From contig NZ_CP012373.2 in assembly GCF_001305575.3 (NCBI RefSeq), positions 992,001 to 1,056,000 on the forward strand: a DNA stretch of 64,000 bases, in the 5' to 3' direction. The notes below the pieces were generated by a model. It was not told the origin of the DNA, did not search any database, and worked only from the letters and a program-made list of their open reading frames with translations. Origin of the DNA: Beggiatoa leptomitoformis (lineage in GTDB: Bacteria; Pseudomonadota; Gammaproteobacteria; Beggiatoales; Beggiatoaceae). This document shows positions 28,124 through 37,223 of the stretch, in pieces. How positions within the stretch are numbered: the stretch's first letter is position 1; each line of letters opens with the position of its first letter. The position numbers and the translations under genes were made by a program.

Positions 28124-29593
28124 TTACAACTTCTTTAAGACTAACAAGGTAATGTCATCAAAAACACGATGATTTCCTATATGTTGACGAACATCATCAA
28201 TAACAGCACGACGAATTTCAGTTGCGGAACATTGCCAACAACGGCTAATGATTTGACACAACCGCTCGACACTGTATTGTTCTTTAACCTGATTTTCTGC
28301 TTCAGTAATGCCGTCTGTATATAAAACCACAATATCCCCCGCGTGTAGAGATACCTGTGTTTGTGCAACGTAACGGGCAATATTTTCTTCTAAACCAATC
28401 GGAAAACCTAAATCCATCGTATCAATTCGTTCTACTGTTCCGCCCGCCCGCACAACTATCATCTCCTCATGCTGACCGCTTAAAAACAATTTTCCCGCTT
28501 GATAATTCACCAACGCAAGCGTTAAATTTTTATCTGAGTTCATCCGTTGAATATTATGATAAATAGTACGATTAAGCGTATCTAAAAATTTTACGGGGTC
28601 ATTTTCTTGATGATTTAATAATGTACAAACAGCCGTTTGTACCATCAACATTAACACGCTACTTTCTAATCCATGTCCTGTAACATCACCAATGGCACAA
28701 ATTACCCGTTCATTATGTTTCAACACATCATAATAATCCCCCCCAACTTCCGCCGCAGGTTCCATAAAACCCGCAATTTCTAATCCATTGACTTCGCTTA
28801 ACTCCTGTTCTTTAGGCAACAACATTTGTTGCAACTGACGGGTAATGGCTAATTCCGTTCCCATTCGTTGATTATCTGCTTGTAATAATTCGTTTAATAC
28901 AGAAATCTCACGCAAGGCTTGTTGCAAAATACGTTCTTGGTGATTAATTTTTTTAACAACAAAAACAATGATTAATATAGATAATATGATTGCGATACAG
29001 CCTAACACTAACATTTGTATTAAGGTGTAACGATAGGCAAAACGGGATTCTTGCAAGGATTTTTCTGCTTCAGCTTCTCGCGTTTTACGAATAGTTTGCA
29101 ACTCTTCCATGACGCGATCATTCATCGCCTGCGCTTGTAGAACTAATAAACGTGCGTTTTCTGCTTTTCCCAAACGTGAAAGAGAGACAACTTTATCTAA
29201 TAAGGTTTGTGCATCAGCTAAAATAACTTTTTGCGACTCTAATAATTGATGTTCATATTCAGTCAGATGTAAAGCATACAACTGCTCGCGCGCGTGAATA
29301 AAACGTCCTGCATACTCACTATAACGTTCCCATTCAGCTTCAACTGCAAAGGGGTCTGTTAGATAAGTCATGGTATGCACACTTAACATGCGCTCTCTTA
29401 CCATATCACGCATAAGTGTAATGAGTTGTGCCTTCGCGTTATTATCAGTTACTAACTCTTCAAGCTGTTGATTAAGTCTGGTTAAATTTGTTAGACCAAT
29501 TAGAGCCGCTAAACCCAACACAAACAAAATACTGATAAAGCCAAGTAAAACTAAAATAGCTTGTCTGCGAGAAAGCGCGTTGTAATGGTTCAT
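28124..29593 (-). CDS. Membrane sensor with SpoIIE/RsbU-type PP2C phosphatase
   Basis: 489 residues from the ATG at 29593; a TTG four codons earlier is possible. TM1 is at about 14-36 (ILVLLGFISILFVLGLAALIG), followed by a ~155-residue helical sensor region, TM2 near 187-211 (MLVLGCIAIILSILIIVFVV), a coiled coil, and the PP2C_SIG phosphatase domain (about 265-489). Metal-binding motifs are present: EVGGDYYDV, IGDVTGHGLESS, VLYTDGITEAEN and VFDDITLLVL. Such proteins dephosphorylate anti-sigma-factor antagonists or similar Ser/Thr targets. No STAS or anti-sigma gene is beside it, so its partner is unknown. No clear ribosome-binding site precedes either start. Confidence 0.88.
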   Translation of the reverse strand: MNHYNALSRRQAILVLLGFISILFVLGLAALIGLTNLTRLNQQLEELVTDNNAKAQLITLMRDMVRERMLSVHTMTYLTDPFAVEAEWERYSEYAGRFIHAREQLYALHLTEYEHQLLESQKVILADAQTLLDKVVSLSRLGKAENARLLVLQAQAMNDRVMEELQTIRKTREAEAEKSLQESRFAYRYTLIQMLVLGCIAIILSILIIVFVVKKINHQERILQQALREISVLNELLQADNQRMGTELAITRQLQQMLLPKEQELSEVNGLEIAGFMEPAAEVGGDYYDVLKHNERVICAIGDVTGHGLESSVLMLMVQTAVCTLLNHQENDPVKFLDTLNRTIYHNIQRMNSDKNLTLALVNYQAGKLFLSGQHEEMIVVRAGGTVERIDTMDLGFPIGLEENIARYVAQTQVSLHAGDIVVLYTDGITEAENQVKEQYSVERLCQIISRCWQCSATEIRRAVIDDVRQHIGNHRVFDDITLLVLKKL

Positions 29594-29694
29594 AGGAGGA
29601 CGCAATGGTGAGAAATATCATTTTTCGTTATTGTTTTTCTGCATTAGAAATAAGTTTATACGGTTTAAAAAAATAAGCTGTAACATGGGCGATA

Positions 29695-29715
29695 AGGCGC
29701 ATAAACAATGCGCCT
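29695..29715 (-). terminator. Hairpin after the PilU-type genes
   Basis: AGGCGCAT at 29695-29702 pairs perfectly with ATGCGCCT at 29708-29715 across a five-base loop. It lies just downstream of the minus-strand ATPase gene ending at 29733. A long T-run is lacking. Confidence 0.6.
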
Positions 29716-29732
29716 CGAGTACCAATTAATTC

Positions 29733-31220
29733 TTATCCAAAATTAATCCGTGCTTCCAAATTATTTCGTGAATCCGCATTTTTCAAGGCTTCTTCAAGGC
29801 TAATTCGGCCGTCTTTGTACAAATCATAAAGCGCGTCATCAAAGGCTTTCATTCCTTTTACACCACTTCCTAGCATCGCATCTTTTACCTCATTTAGTTG
29901 CCCTTTTAAAATCAGGCTAGCAATGTGGGGGGTATTGATTAACACCTCGATAGCTGCCGCCCGTTTACCGCGTACATCAGGAATTAGACGTTGGGAAACA
30001 ACCCCACGTAAATTCAATGATAAATCCATAAATAATTGATTATGCATTTCATGTGGAAACATATTCACCACACGGTCTAAGGCTTGGTTGGCATTATTCG
30101 AGTGCATCGTTGCCAGACATAAATGCCCTGTATTGGCTAGTTCTAGTCCAGCTTCCATAGTTTCCCTATCACGAATTTCACCAACCAGAATAACATCAGG
30201 GGCTTCACGCAATGAGGCTTTTAAAGCACGTGCATAAGAAACTGTATCCGTCCCCACTTCACGCTGGTTGACCAACGAAAGAATATTCGGATGAGAAAAT
30301 TCAACAGGGTCTTCAATGGTTAAAATATGTCCTGCATTATTTTGATTGCGATAATTAATCATCGCTGCTAACGAGGTGGATTTTCCTGAACCTGTTCCCC
30401 CAACCATAATAAGCAAGCCACGTTTTTGCATGATTAATTCTTGCAAAATTTCAGGTAAGTTAAGGTCAGCAATGGTTGGGATTTTTGACGGAATTAAGCG
30501 CATGACTAAGCCAATCGTGCGGCGTTGATAAAACGCATTAGCACGAAACCGTGCGCTGTCGTCAGGCAATGCAATGGCAAAGTCTAAATCTTTAGTTTTT
30601 TCAAACTCTTCTATTTGTTCATCCGTCATGATGCCATAAACAGCGGATTTGGTGAGTTCTGGGGTCAACATATACTCATCCATAGGCACTATTTTGCCGT
30701 ATTTCTTAAAACAAGGTGGTGAATTAGTTGTTAAGAAAAAGTCCGAACCATCCTGTTTTACCAATACATCCAAGTACGGCAGAATATCCAATCGCCCTTT
30801 AGTCGGAATCCCGCCCAATACACGAATACCTTCATCATGGGCAAAAGAAAACGTTGGTGTTTTACTATTCGTGGCAGGCGGTGCTTTTGTTGCCTCAGGT
30901 GTTTTTGACCCCGATTTTTTCAGGGGACGTAATACCAATCCCACGCCTTTTGCATTAAGCGTTATCATCACCTGATATTGACTATCCGTATTGGGTGATT
31001 TGTATTCAAATTCTATTTCTTTTGCTTGGGAAAGCTGTTTTTTTTGTGCTTCACTGAGAATATTAAAGGCGGCGGCCTTCGTCATTTCTGGCGTTAGTGG
31101 AGATTTACCAACGGGTTTTTCTTCCCCATCAATTTTCATCTTGACCACGGAGCCTGCAATGAGTACCAACTCTGAACCATTTTTTTCTGTGAGCAGTTTG
31201 AAATAAGGCACTAAATCCAT
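29733..31220 (-). CDS. PilU-type pilus ATPase with duplicated N-terminal domain
   Basis: 495 residues, over 100 more than PilT or PilU. Residues 144-495 form a complete PilT/PilU ATPase: N-terminal PAS-like domain 144-246, Walker A GGTGSGKS at 274-281, Asp box TIEDPVEFSH, Walker B ILVGEIRDRET and the His box GHLCLATMHSNNA. The C-terminal end DALYDLYKDGRISLEEALKNADSRNNLEARI is of PilU style. Residues 1-100 repeat the N-domain in weaker form: LVPYFKLLTEKNGSELVLIAG parallels ILPYLDVLVKQDGSDFFLTTN. Residues 101-143 are a Lys/Pro/Thr-rich linker. The gene follows pilU by 45 bp on the same strand. The extra domain may mediate contacts within the hexamer; that is inference. Confidence 0.88.
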   Translation of the reverse strand: MDLVPYFKLLTEKNGSELVLIAGSVVKMKIDGEEKPVGKSPLTPEMTKAAAFNILSEAQKKQLSQAKEIEFEYKSPNTDSQYQVMITLNAKGVGLVLRPLKKSGSKTPEATKAPPATNSKTPTFSFAHDEGIRVLGGIPTKGRLDILPYLDVLVKQDGSDFFLTTNSPPCFKKYGKIVPMDEYMLTPELTKSAVYGIMTDEQIEEFEKTKDLDFAIALPDDSARFRANAFYQRRTIGLVMRLIPSKIPTIADLNLPEILQELIMQKRGLLIMVGGTGSGKSTSLAAMINYRNQNNAGHILTIEDPVEFSHPNILSLVNQREVGTDTVSYARALKASLREAPDVILVGEIRDRETMEAGLELANTGHLCLATMHSNNANQALDRVVNMFPHEMHNQLFMDLSLNLRGVVSQRLIPDVRGKRAAAIEVLINTPHIASLILKGQLNEVKDAMLGSGVKGMKAFDDALYDLYKDGRISLEEALKNADSRNNLEARINFG

Positions 31221-31265
31221 AAAGGGTCACCACAAAACAAGTTGGGAATAATGTAAACGGCAAAT

Positions 31266-32414
31266 TTATTTTTCTTCGACTTCCTTAATAGATAATCCAC
31301 CAGAAGCAGCTAACGCATCCACACCCTTCGCATTTTTTCCTTCTAACTTGATTTTCAAGCGTAACTCATTAGCAGAATCCGCGTTACGCAATGCTTCTTC
31401 TAACGTAATTTTGTCCGCTTCATGTAAATCAAATAAGGCTTGGTCAAAGGTTTGCATTCCCAATTCGCGCGATTTTGACATAATGGGCTTCATTTCTGAT
31501 ACTTTACCCGTCGCGATTAATTCCTGAATTAACGGCGTATTTAACATAATTTCAATGGCTGCCGCCCGTCCACCGCTAATGGTTCGAATCAAACGTTGTG
31601 AAATAATTGCCCGTAAATTCAGTGAAATATCTTGCATCAATTTTTTCTGTTTTTCTACAGGGAAAAAACCTAATACACGGTCAATTGCTTGGTTAGAATT
31701 ATTTGCGTGCAGGGTTGCCATTGCTAAATGCCCTGTTTGTGCGAATTCCAGCCCAAAGTTCATAATTTCCGCATCCCGAATTTCTCCTAAGAGAATCACA
31801 TCAGGTGCTTGCCGTAAGGTATTATGCAAAGCGGCTTCCCAACTAAAGGTATCTACACCAACTTCCCGTTGCATGATGACGCAATTTTTATGTGGATGAA
31901 CAAATTCAATCGGGTCTTCAATCGTAATGATATGTCCATAAGTATTCGCATTGCGATGGTCAACCATCGCCGCCATCGTTGTGGATTTACCAGAACCTGT
32001 CCCGCCAACCATAATGATTAAGCCGTTTTTTGCCATAATTACTTCTTTTAAAACTTGAGGCAGACCCAGCTTATCAAAGTTTGGAATTTCAACAGGAATA
32101 ACCCGCATAATCAAACCACTATATCCCTGCTGAATAAAAGCATTGCAACGAAAACGGGTAAGTCCGGGGGGGGCAATAGCAAAATTACATTCTTTCGTTG
32201 ATTCAAATTCTTTCAATTGTTTATCATTCATGATGCACAAAGTTAGTGCGCGAGAATCTGCCGCAGATAACGGTTGTTTCATCATCGGGGTCATTTTGCC
32301 CTTGACTTTCATGGCAGGTGGAAAACCCGCTGTAATAAATAAGTCAGAACCATCTTCTTTTAACATTAATTTCAGGAGCTTAATCATTAAGCTCATGGCT
32401 TCTTCTCTTTCCAT
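31266..32414 (-). CDS. pilU: Type IV pilus retraction ATPase PilU
   Basis: 382 residues from the ATG at 32414, with AAGGA 8 bases upstream. It has a PAS-like N-domain (1-110), Walker A GGTGSGKST at 137-145, Asp box TIEDPIEFVHPH, Walker B VILLGEIRDAEI and His box GHLAMATLHANNS. The C-terminal stretch MQTFDQALFDLHEADKITLEEALRNADSANELRLKIKL is characteristic of PilU rather than PilT. PilU works with PilT to power pilus retraction at the inner membrane. No pilT is adjacent; instead a second PilU-like gene follows after 45 bp. The pilin gene lies about 7 kb away on the same strand. Confidence 0.93.
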   Translation of the reverse strand: MEREEAMSLMIKLLKLMLKEDGSDLFITAGFPPAMKVKGKMTPMMKQPLSAADSRALTLCIMNDKQLKEFESTKECNFAIAPPGLTRFRCNAFIQQGYSGLIMRVIPVEIPNFDKLGLPQVLKEVIMAKNGLIIMVGGTGSGKSTTMAAMVDHRNANTYGHIITIEDPIEFVHPHKNCVIMQREVGVDTFSWEAALHNTLRQAPDVILLGEIRDAEIMNFGLEFAQTGHLAMATLHANNSNQAIDRVLGFFPVEKQKKLMQDISLNLRAIISQRLIRTISGGRAAAIEIMLNTPLIQELIATGKVSEMKPIMSKSRELGMQTFDQALFDLHEADKITLEEALRNADSANELRLKIKLEGKNAKGVDALAASGGLSIKEVEEK

Positions 32415-32932
32415 TTTCTTATTCCTTATATCTGTAGGTTAAGTGAATATTTATGTATTATTGATAGTAAAGTTTTTATTGTGCAGTACTCATTACTTAT
32501 AGATTTAAAGACGGTCTAAGTTAGGATTTTTACTTGTTTTGATTATTCCCATTTGAAAATGCCATCCGTTTTTTTGATTCAAAGGGCTCTCTATGTATCC
32601 TAATTTATTTTTATTACTAATGAATTGTATGCGTCCTTATAACAACACAGATCATTTTACCATGAAGGCTCATTCCTAAATAATAAGTCACCATAGAGTA
32701 AAACGCACTAACAATCTGATAAAAATGAATTATCAAACGACTGACGGTAAACACAAGACTTACGTGTCTATATTGTTTTTATCATTTGATAGAGGATGAT
32801 ACTTAAGCGTTTAATCCGTCTCTGAGCAAAAGGCGTGCAAAAAATTTATTCTGCGTTTAGGGGAATACAGCGATAGGAAAGGAATTACTTTAGTTAATGC
32901 GGGAGATAACATCATAGAATACATAAATAAAA
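32415..32932. other. Long AT-rich spacer upstream of pilU
   Basis: About 520 bases with no credible coding frame in either direction. It must contain the pilU promoter. I saw no sigma-54 motif with correct spacing here, unlike the pilin gene, and no obvious structured RNA. Confidence 0.5.
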
Positions 32933-32962
32933 ACCTATCCTACTTTGTTAAATAGGATAGGT
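32933..32962 (-). terminator. Terminator of the DEDDh exonuclease gene
   Basis: ACCTATCCTA at 32933-32942 is perfectly complementary to TAGGATAGGT at 32953-32962. On the minus strand it is followed by TTTTATTTATG. It sits about 30 bp after the exonuclease stop at 32994. Confidence 0.85.
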
Positions 32963-32993
32963 CTTCGTTATCTTACCAATAATCACATAAATC

Positions 32994-33647
32994 TTATACT
33001 TTCCAAAAACTCGTCATTACTTTATATTGTAAATCAATTAATTCTGATGCAAGACTCGTATTTGACAGTAATTGTTTGGTGATACATTGGAAAATTTGTC
33101 CTGTTACAAATGCGTCACCCCATGCCGTGTGGCGAGCGGGATTTTTAATCTGGAACGACTTTGCAACCTCATCAAGACTGTAATGTCCTAAATGTCCGCT
33201 ATAGGCAACATAGAGCAACATTGTATCAATCCATAAATTGGGCAATTGCCAAACCAGTTTTTTTTGCAACGCTTTATTTAAAAAGCATAAATCAAAATTA
33301 ACATGATGTCCGACTATAATGGCATCACCAATGAACTCAATAATATCATCCATAATATCATCAAGATAGGGGCTATTTGCAACATCTTCATTCGTAATTC
33401 GGTGCAATGCGGTGGACATAATAGGAATCATACGACCGGGATTGACTAAGGTTTTATACTCACGTCCCGTAAATTCTAAACCCCGCATTTCAATAAGACT
33501 AATAGACACGACTTCATCGCCTGAATACGGCAACAACCCCGTTGTTTCTGTATCAATGACCACAAAACGGGTTTTCTCCGTGATGACCATTCGCTCCAGA
33601 TAAGTTGCGTCAATTTGTAAAGGACGCATATTGGTTGCTGAACACAC
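32994..33647 (-). CDS. DEDDh 3'-5' exonuclease (DNA polymerase III epsilon-like)
   Basis: 217 residues from a GTG at 33647, directly preceded by a strong GGAGGAG; this decides the start. Exo I is VVIDTETTGLLPYSGD, Exo II is VGHHVNFDLCFLNKAL, and Exo III is HTAWGDAFVTGQIF, giving the complete Asp-Glu-Asp-His-Asp set. The protein is too short to be DnaQ and lacks its C-terminal alpha-binding tail, so it is one of the stand-alone epsilon-like exonucleases. The substrate, DNA or RNA, is not clear from sequence. It has its own terminator and diverges from manC. Confidence 0.88.
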   Translation of the reverse strand: MCSATNMRPLQIDATYLERMVITEKTRFVVIDTETTGLLPYSGDEVVSISLIEMRGLEFTGREYKTLVNPGRMIPIMSTALHRITNEDVANSPYLDDIMDDIIEFIGDAIIVGHHVNFDLCFLNKALQKKLVWQLPNLWIDTMLLYVAYSGHLGHYSLDEVAKSFQIKNPARHTAWGDAFVTGQIFQCITKQLLSNTSLASELIDLQYKVMTSFWKV

Positions 33648-33992
33648 TTCTCCTCCTCATCTTTTTTATAACTTATAACAAATTGTAATGCACAAGCGGA
33701 TTATATCGCATAAGCTAAATGAGAATATGACAATATCGTGATATATATTATTTTTACCTTATTGCAAAAATTAAACTGTTTGTGTACGTAAGGAAAATTA
33801 ACGATTATAAACACCATAAAAAAATTTCAATAGTGAAAGCATAAAGGATTAACAAAAGCTACTGGATTAAATAAATTCAATTTATAACCCAAAAATGAAT
33901 ATAGTCTATCTTTTCAAATTTTCGAATCTACATATAGCCCGTTATAATGCTAGCTTAGCATGAACATAATGACATTAAGGTGATAACAAACA
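33648..33992. promoter_or_regulatory. Divergent promoter region between exonuclease and manC
   Basis: 345 bases, very AT-rich, no gene. A perfect -10 hexamer TATAAT lies at 33943-33948, about 45 bases before the manC ATG, with only a poor -35 match near 33920. The minus-strand promoter for the exonuclease must also be here but is not obvious. Confidence 0.4.
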
Positions 33993-35402
33993 ATGTTAAT
34001 TCCCGTTATTCTTTCAGGTGGTGTTGGAAGCCGTTTATGGCCGCTGTCACGCGAACATTACCCAAAACAACTGCTTGCCCTTGTTGGTGATAAAACATTA
34101 TTACAAAACACTATTTTACGGTTACAAGGATTAGTAGAACCACTACACCCCCTAATGGTATGCAACGAAAGCCACCGTTTTTTAGTCGCAGAACAATTAC
34201 GCACCATAGAAATATGTGCCAATAATATTTTATTAGAACCCATAGGACGCAATACCGCGCCCGCTGTTGCAGTTGCTGCACTACAAGCGATTCAACAATA
34301 TCCAGATGCTTTGTTATTAGTTTTACCCGCCGACCATTTAATCAATGCAACTGAACGTTTTTGCGAGACGTTAAAACAAGCGATTCCCTTAGCAGAAGCA
34401 AATTATTTAGTAACTTTTGGCATTGTGCCTGATTGCCCTGAAACAGGTTATGGCTATATCAAAGCCGCGCAACAAATTGCACAAACCGCAGGTTTTACTG
34501 TAGAAAAATTTGTTGAAAAACCTAATTTGGCAATAGCACAAGATTATGTTGCCTCGGGGGAATATTACTGGAATAGTGGCATGTTCCTATTTAAAGCAAA
34601 GCGTTATTTAGAAGAATTAGAAAAATTCGCCCCCGCGATTTTCACCGCCTGCCAACAAGCACTCACCCACGCTGTGCAAGATAAAGATTTTCTGCGCTTA
34701 GATGCAGAATATTTTCGTGAATGCCCGAGTGATTCTATTGATTATGCGGTGATGGAACACACAGAATCTGCCGCAATCTTACCGCTTGATGCAGGTTGGA
34801 GTGATGTAGGTGCGTGGTCAGCTTTATGGGCTGTCAGTTCACACGATGCACAAGGAAATGTTCTTTTAGGCGATGTCATTGCTGAAAATGTACAAAATAG
34901 CTACTTACGTGCAGAACATCGCCTACTTGCTGCAATTGGTTTAGATAATCACATTGTAATTGAAACAGCCGATGCTGTACTGGTTGCACACAAAGACCAT
35001 GTGCAAGATGTGAAAAAAATCGTCACTCATTTAAAAGCGAGCGCGCGTCAAGAAGCAGATTTACATCGTAAAGTACATCGTCCTTGGGGAACTTATGAGA
35101 ATATCGATGTAGAAAGCCGCTTTCAAGTAAAACGCATCATGGTGAAACCCGGTTCAAGTTTATCACTACAAATGCACCATCATCGTTCAGAACACTGGAT
35201 TGTGGTCAAAGGCACAGCAAAAGTTACCTGTGGTGAGGAAACTTTTTTACTCACGGAAAATCAATCTACCTATATTCCTTTGGGTGTAAAACATCGTCTA
35301 GAAAACACAGGGAAAATTCCCTTAGAAATTGTTGAAATTCAATCGGGTGCTTATTTAGGAGAAGATGATATTGTCCGTTTTGAAGATATTTATGGGCGAT
35401 AA
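33993..35402 (+). CDS. manC: Mannose-1-phosphate guanylyltransferase / mannose-6-phosphate isomerase
   Basis: 469 residues, standard for the bifunctional type II enzyme; AAGGTG precedes the ATG. The N-terminal nucleotidyltransferase (about 1-340) begins VILSGGVGSRLWPLSRE followed by KQLL, with IGRNTAPAVAVAAL and EKP motifs further on. The C-terminal cupin isomerase domain (about 355-469) has the metal-binding MHHHRSEHWIVVKG. It makes GDP-mannose, the donor for surface polysaccharide, and could also feed glycolipid or polyprenyl-phosphate mannose synthesis. This is relevant to the DPM1-like GT2 at 18944, but the link is only inference. It is monocistronic here; prfA follows after 97 bp. Confidence 0.95.
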   Translation: MLIPVILSGGVGSRLWPLSREHYPKQLLALVGDKTLLQNTILRLQGLVEPLHPLMVCNESHRFLVAEQLRTIEICANNILLEPIGRNTAPAVAVAALQAIQQYPDALLLVLPADHLINATERFCETLKQAIPLAEANYLVTFGIVPDCPETGYGYIKAAQQIAQTAGFTVEKFVEKPNLAIAQDYVASGEYYWNSGMFLFKAKRYLEELEKFAPAIFTACQQALTHAVQDKDFLRLDAEYFRECPSDSIDYAVMEHTESAAILPLDAGWSDVGAWSALWAVSSHDAQGNVLLGDVIAENVQNSYLRAEHRLLAAIGLDNHIVIETADAVLVAHKDHVQDVKKIVTHLKASARQEADLHRKVHRPWGTYENIDVESRFQVKRIMVKPGSSLSLQMHHHRSEHWIVVKGTAKVTCGEETFLLTENQSTYIPLGVKHRLENTGKIPLEIVEIQSGAYLGEDDIVRFEDIYGR

Positions 35403-35499
35403 CTGCCTAACACGACTTGTATGAAAGCGTTTGCTGTTCGCCCCTAAAAAATCCTAAACTACACATTTTCTGTGCAGAAACCGCCTTAATAGAGCCATA

Positions 35500-36576
35500 A
35501 TGAAACCTTCGATTCAACACAAACTTGAAAACTTATCAGACCGTTTAGATGAGCTAAACGCGCTCCTTTCAGATTCTGATACGATTTCTGATCAAAACCG
35601 CTTCCGTGATTTATCCAAAGAATTTTCTGATATTCAACCTGTTGTTGCTTGTTTTCAACAATACAAGAAAGTATTAGCTAATATAGAAGCCGCTAAAGAA
35701 ATGCTCAAAGACCCTGAGATGAAAGACTTAGCGGAAGACGAGCTTAAACAAGCTGATGCAGAACAAGAACAGCTCAACGAATCCTTACAAATTTTGTTGT
35801 TGCCAAAAGACCCTGATGACAACAGCAATACCTTTTTAGAAGTACGTGCAGGCACAGGTGGTGATGAAGCGGCGATTTTTGCAGGAGATTTAGCGCGGAT
35901 GTACACCCGCTATGCAGAAAAACGCAGGTGGCAGGTAGAAATTATCAATGAAAACGCGGGAGAACATGGCGGTTATAAAGAAGTTATTTTGCGTATTGTG
36001 GGGCAAAATGCGTATTCCGCACTAAAGTTCGAATCAGGTGGACATCGTGTGCAACGTGTACCAGAAACCGAAGCACAAGGACGGATTCATACATCAGCAT
36101 GTACTGTCGCAGTAATGCCAGAAGTGACAGAAATTAATGAATTTCAAATCAATCCTGCCGATTTAAAAGTTGATACCTATCGCTCGTCAGGGGCAGGGGG
36201 GCAACATGTTAATAAAACCGATTCTGCCATTCGAATCACCCATTTACCGACTGGAATGGTTGTCGAGTGTCAAGAAGAACGCTCACAACATAAAAATAGA
36301 GCAAAAGCAATGGCTTGGTTGCAGTCACGGCTGTTAAAAATGGAACGTGACAAACAGAATGCAGAGCAAGCGGCTACACGGCGTAGCTTAGTTGGCAGTG
36401 GCGACCGTTCAGAACGGATTCGTACTTACAATTTCCCACAAGGGCGCATTACTGACCATCGAATCAATTTAACGTTGTATCAACTGGATTATGTATTAGA
36501 AGGGGATTTAGATTTGCTAATTGCGCCATTGACACATGAGCATCAAATGGATTTACTGGCGAATTTGGTAGAGTAG
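35500..36576 (+). CDS. prfA: Peptide chain release factor 1
   Basis: 358 residues, normal length. RF1 recognises UAA and UAG and triggers peptidyl-tRNA hydrolysis. The GGQ loop is in [17 protein letters not shown] (near residue 232), and the stop-codon tripeptide position shows P-E-T in [19 protein letters not shown], the RF1 rather than the RF2 pattern. The usual partners hemA (upstream) and prmC (downstream) are both absent from this locus. The methyltransferase that modifies the GGQ glutamine must be encoded elsewhere. Confidence 0.97.
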   Translation: MKPSIQHKLENLSDRLDELNALLSDSDTISDQNRFRDLSKEFSDIQPVVACFQQYKKVLANIEAAKEMLKDPEMKDLAEDELKQADAEQEQLNESLQILLLPKDPDDNSNTFLEVRAGTGGDEAAIFAGDLARMYTRYAEKRRWQVEIINENAGEHGGYKEVILRIVGQNAYSALKFESGGHRVQRVPETEAQGRIHTSACTVAVMPEVTEINEFQINPADLKVDTYRSSGAGGQHVNKTDSAIRITHLPTGMVVECQEERSQHKNRAKAMAWLQSRLLKMERDKQNAEQAATRRSLVGSGDRSERIRTYNFPQGRITDHRINLTLYQLDYVLEGDLDLLIAPLTHEHQMDLLANLVE

Positions 36577-36652
36577 GCAAGAAACACTGTGATTGCGTTG
36601 ATTATTAGGTTGAACAAACCACGATAAACCAATGAATCACAGGTTAAAATCA

Positions 36653-36913
36653 TTAGGAAATTAATGATTTAGGGTAATGCAACATCGACTTATGGGCACG
36701 TAGCCATTGACGACATTTTACTAGCTGGGCTTGCCAGCTAACGGCACCACTGCTGTCACTATTTTGACTGTCTCCAGTTGTGCTAACCGCTTCTGCGGAA
36801 AACCAAGCTGTAGCCGTAACCTGTAACACCTGACGGGCAGCAGGGGTTAAGTTGTCCCAACGAATGGCAGAAATCTGTTGCGCTGAAAAAGCAGGCTGGG
36901 GTTGCGGGGACAT
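36653..36913 (-). CDS. Small hypothetical protein, 86 residues
   Basis: No family recognised. It is supported as a gene by a strong GAGGAG about 10 bases before the ATG and by protein-like composition. Features: a Pro/Gln-rich start (SPQPQPAFSAQQ), three to four Trp residues, a Ser/Gly/Asp-rich middle (TTGDSQNSDSSGAVS) and a basic end (KCRQWLRAHKS). It has no TM segment or signal peptide. It is isolated between prfA (converging) and the TonB receptor region. Confidence 0.55.
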   Translation of the reverse strand: MSPQPQPAFSAQQISAIRWDNLTPAARQVLQVTATAWFSAEAVSTTGDSQNSDSSGAVSWQAQLVKCRQWLRAHKSMLHYPKSLIS

Positions 36914-37134
36914 AATAATACTCTCCTCAAAACGATAGATGTATTGATACTAATCGGTATTTATCTGTGGGCTAAAATGTGTTTCTCAATGGTTTTTATA
37001 GTGAAGCAGGAAATTTTTTTTGTCCACTATTAATTATGTCTTGGAACATACTCTAGCAAAGAATTTTTATTCCAAAAAAGAATAGTTTTTACTTCAAATA
37101 GAACCAAAAGTTTGGCAAGTACAGAAAAATAAAC

Positions 37135-37209
37135 TGAATCAGGATTGATAGCATTATCAATAAGTTGTTTTTATCCCTAACACTTGAAACACTTGCGAAT
37201 CCTGATTCA
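37135..37209. repeat. Inverted repeat of the GAATCAGGATT family
   Basis: TGAATCAGGATT at 37135-37146 is the exact reverse complement of 37198-37209. The same core occurs many times at 56475-56779 and, imperfectly, near 50151. It lies just downstream of the TonB receptor stop (37224) and may act as its terminator. The rest of the 36914-37223 gap shows nothing else convincing. Confidence 0.65.
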
Positions 37210-37223
37210 AAATTCAAATAACG

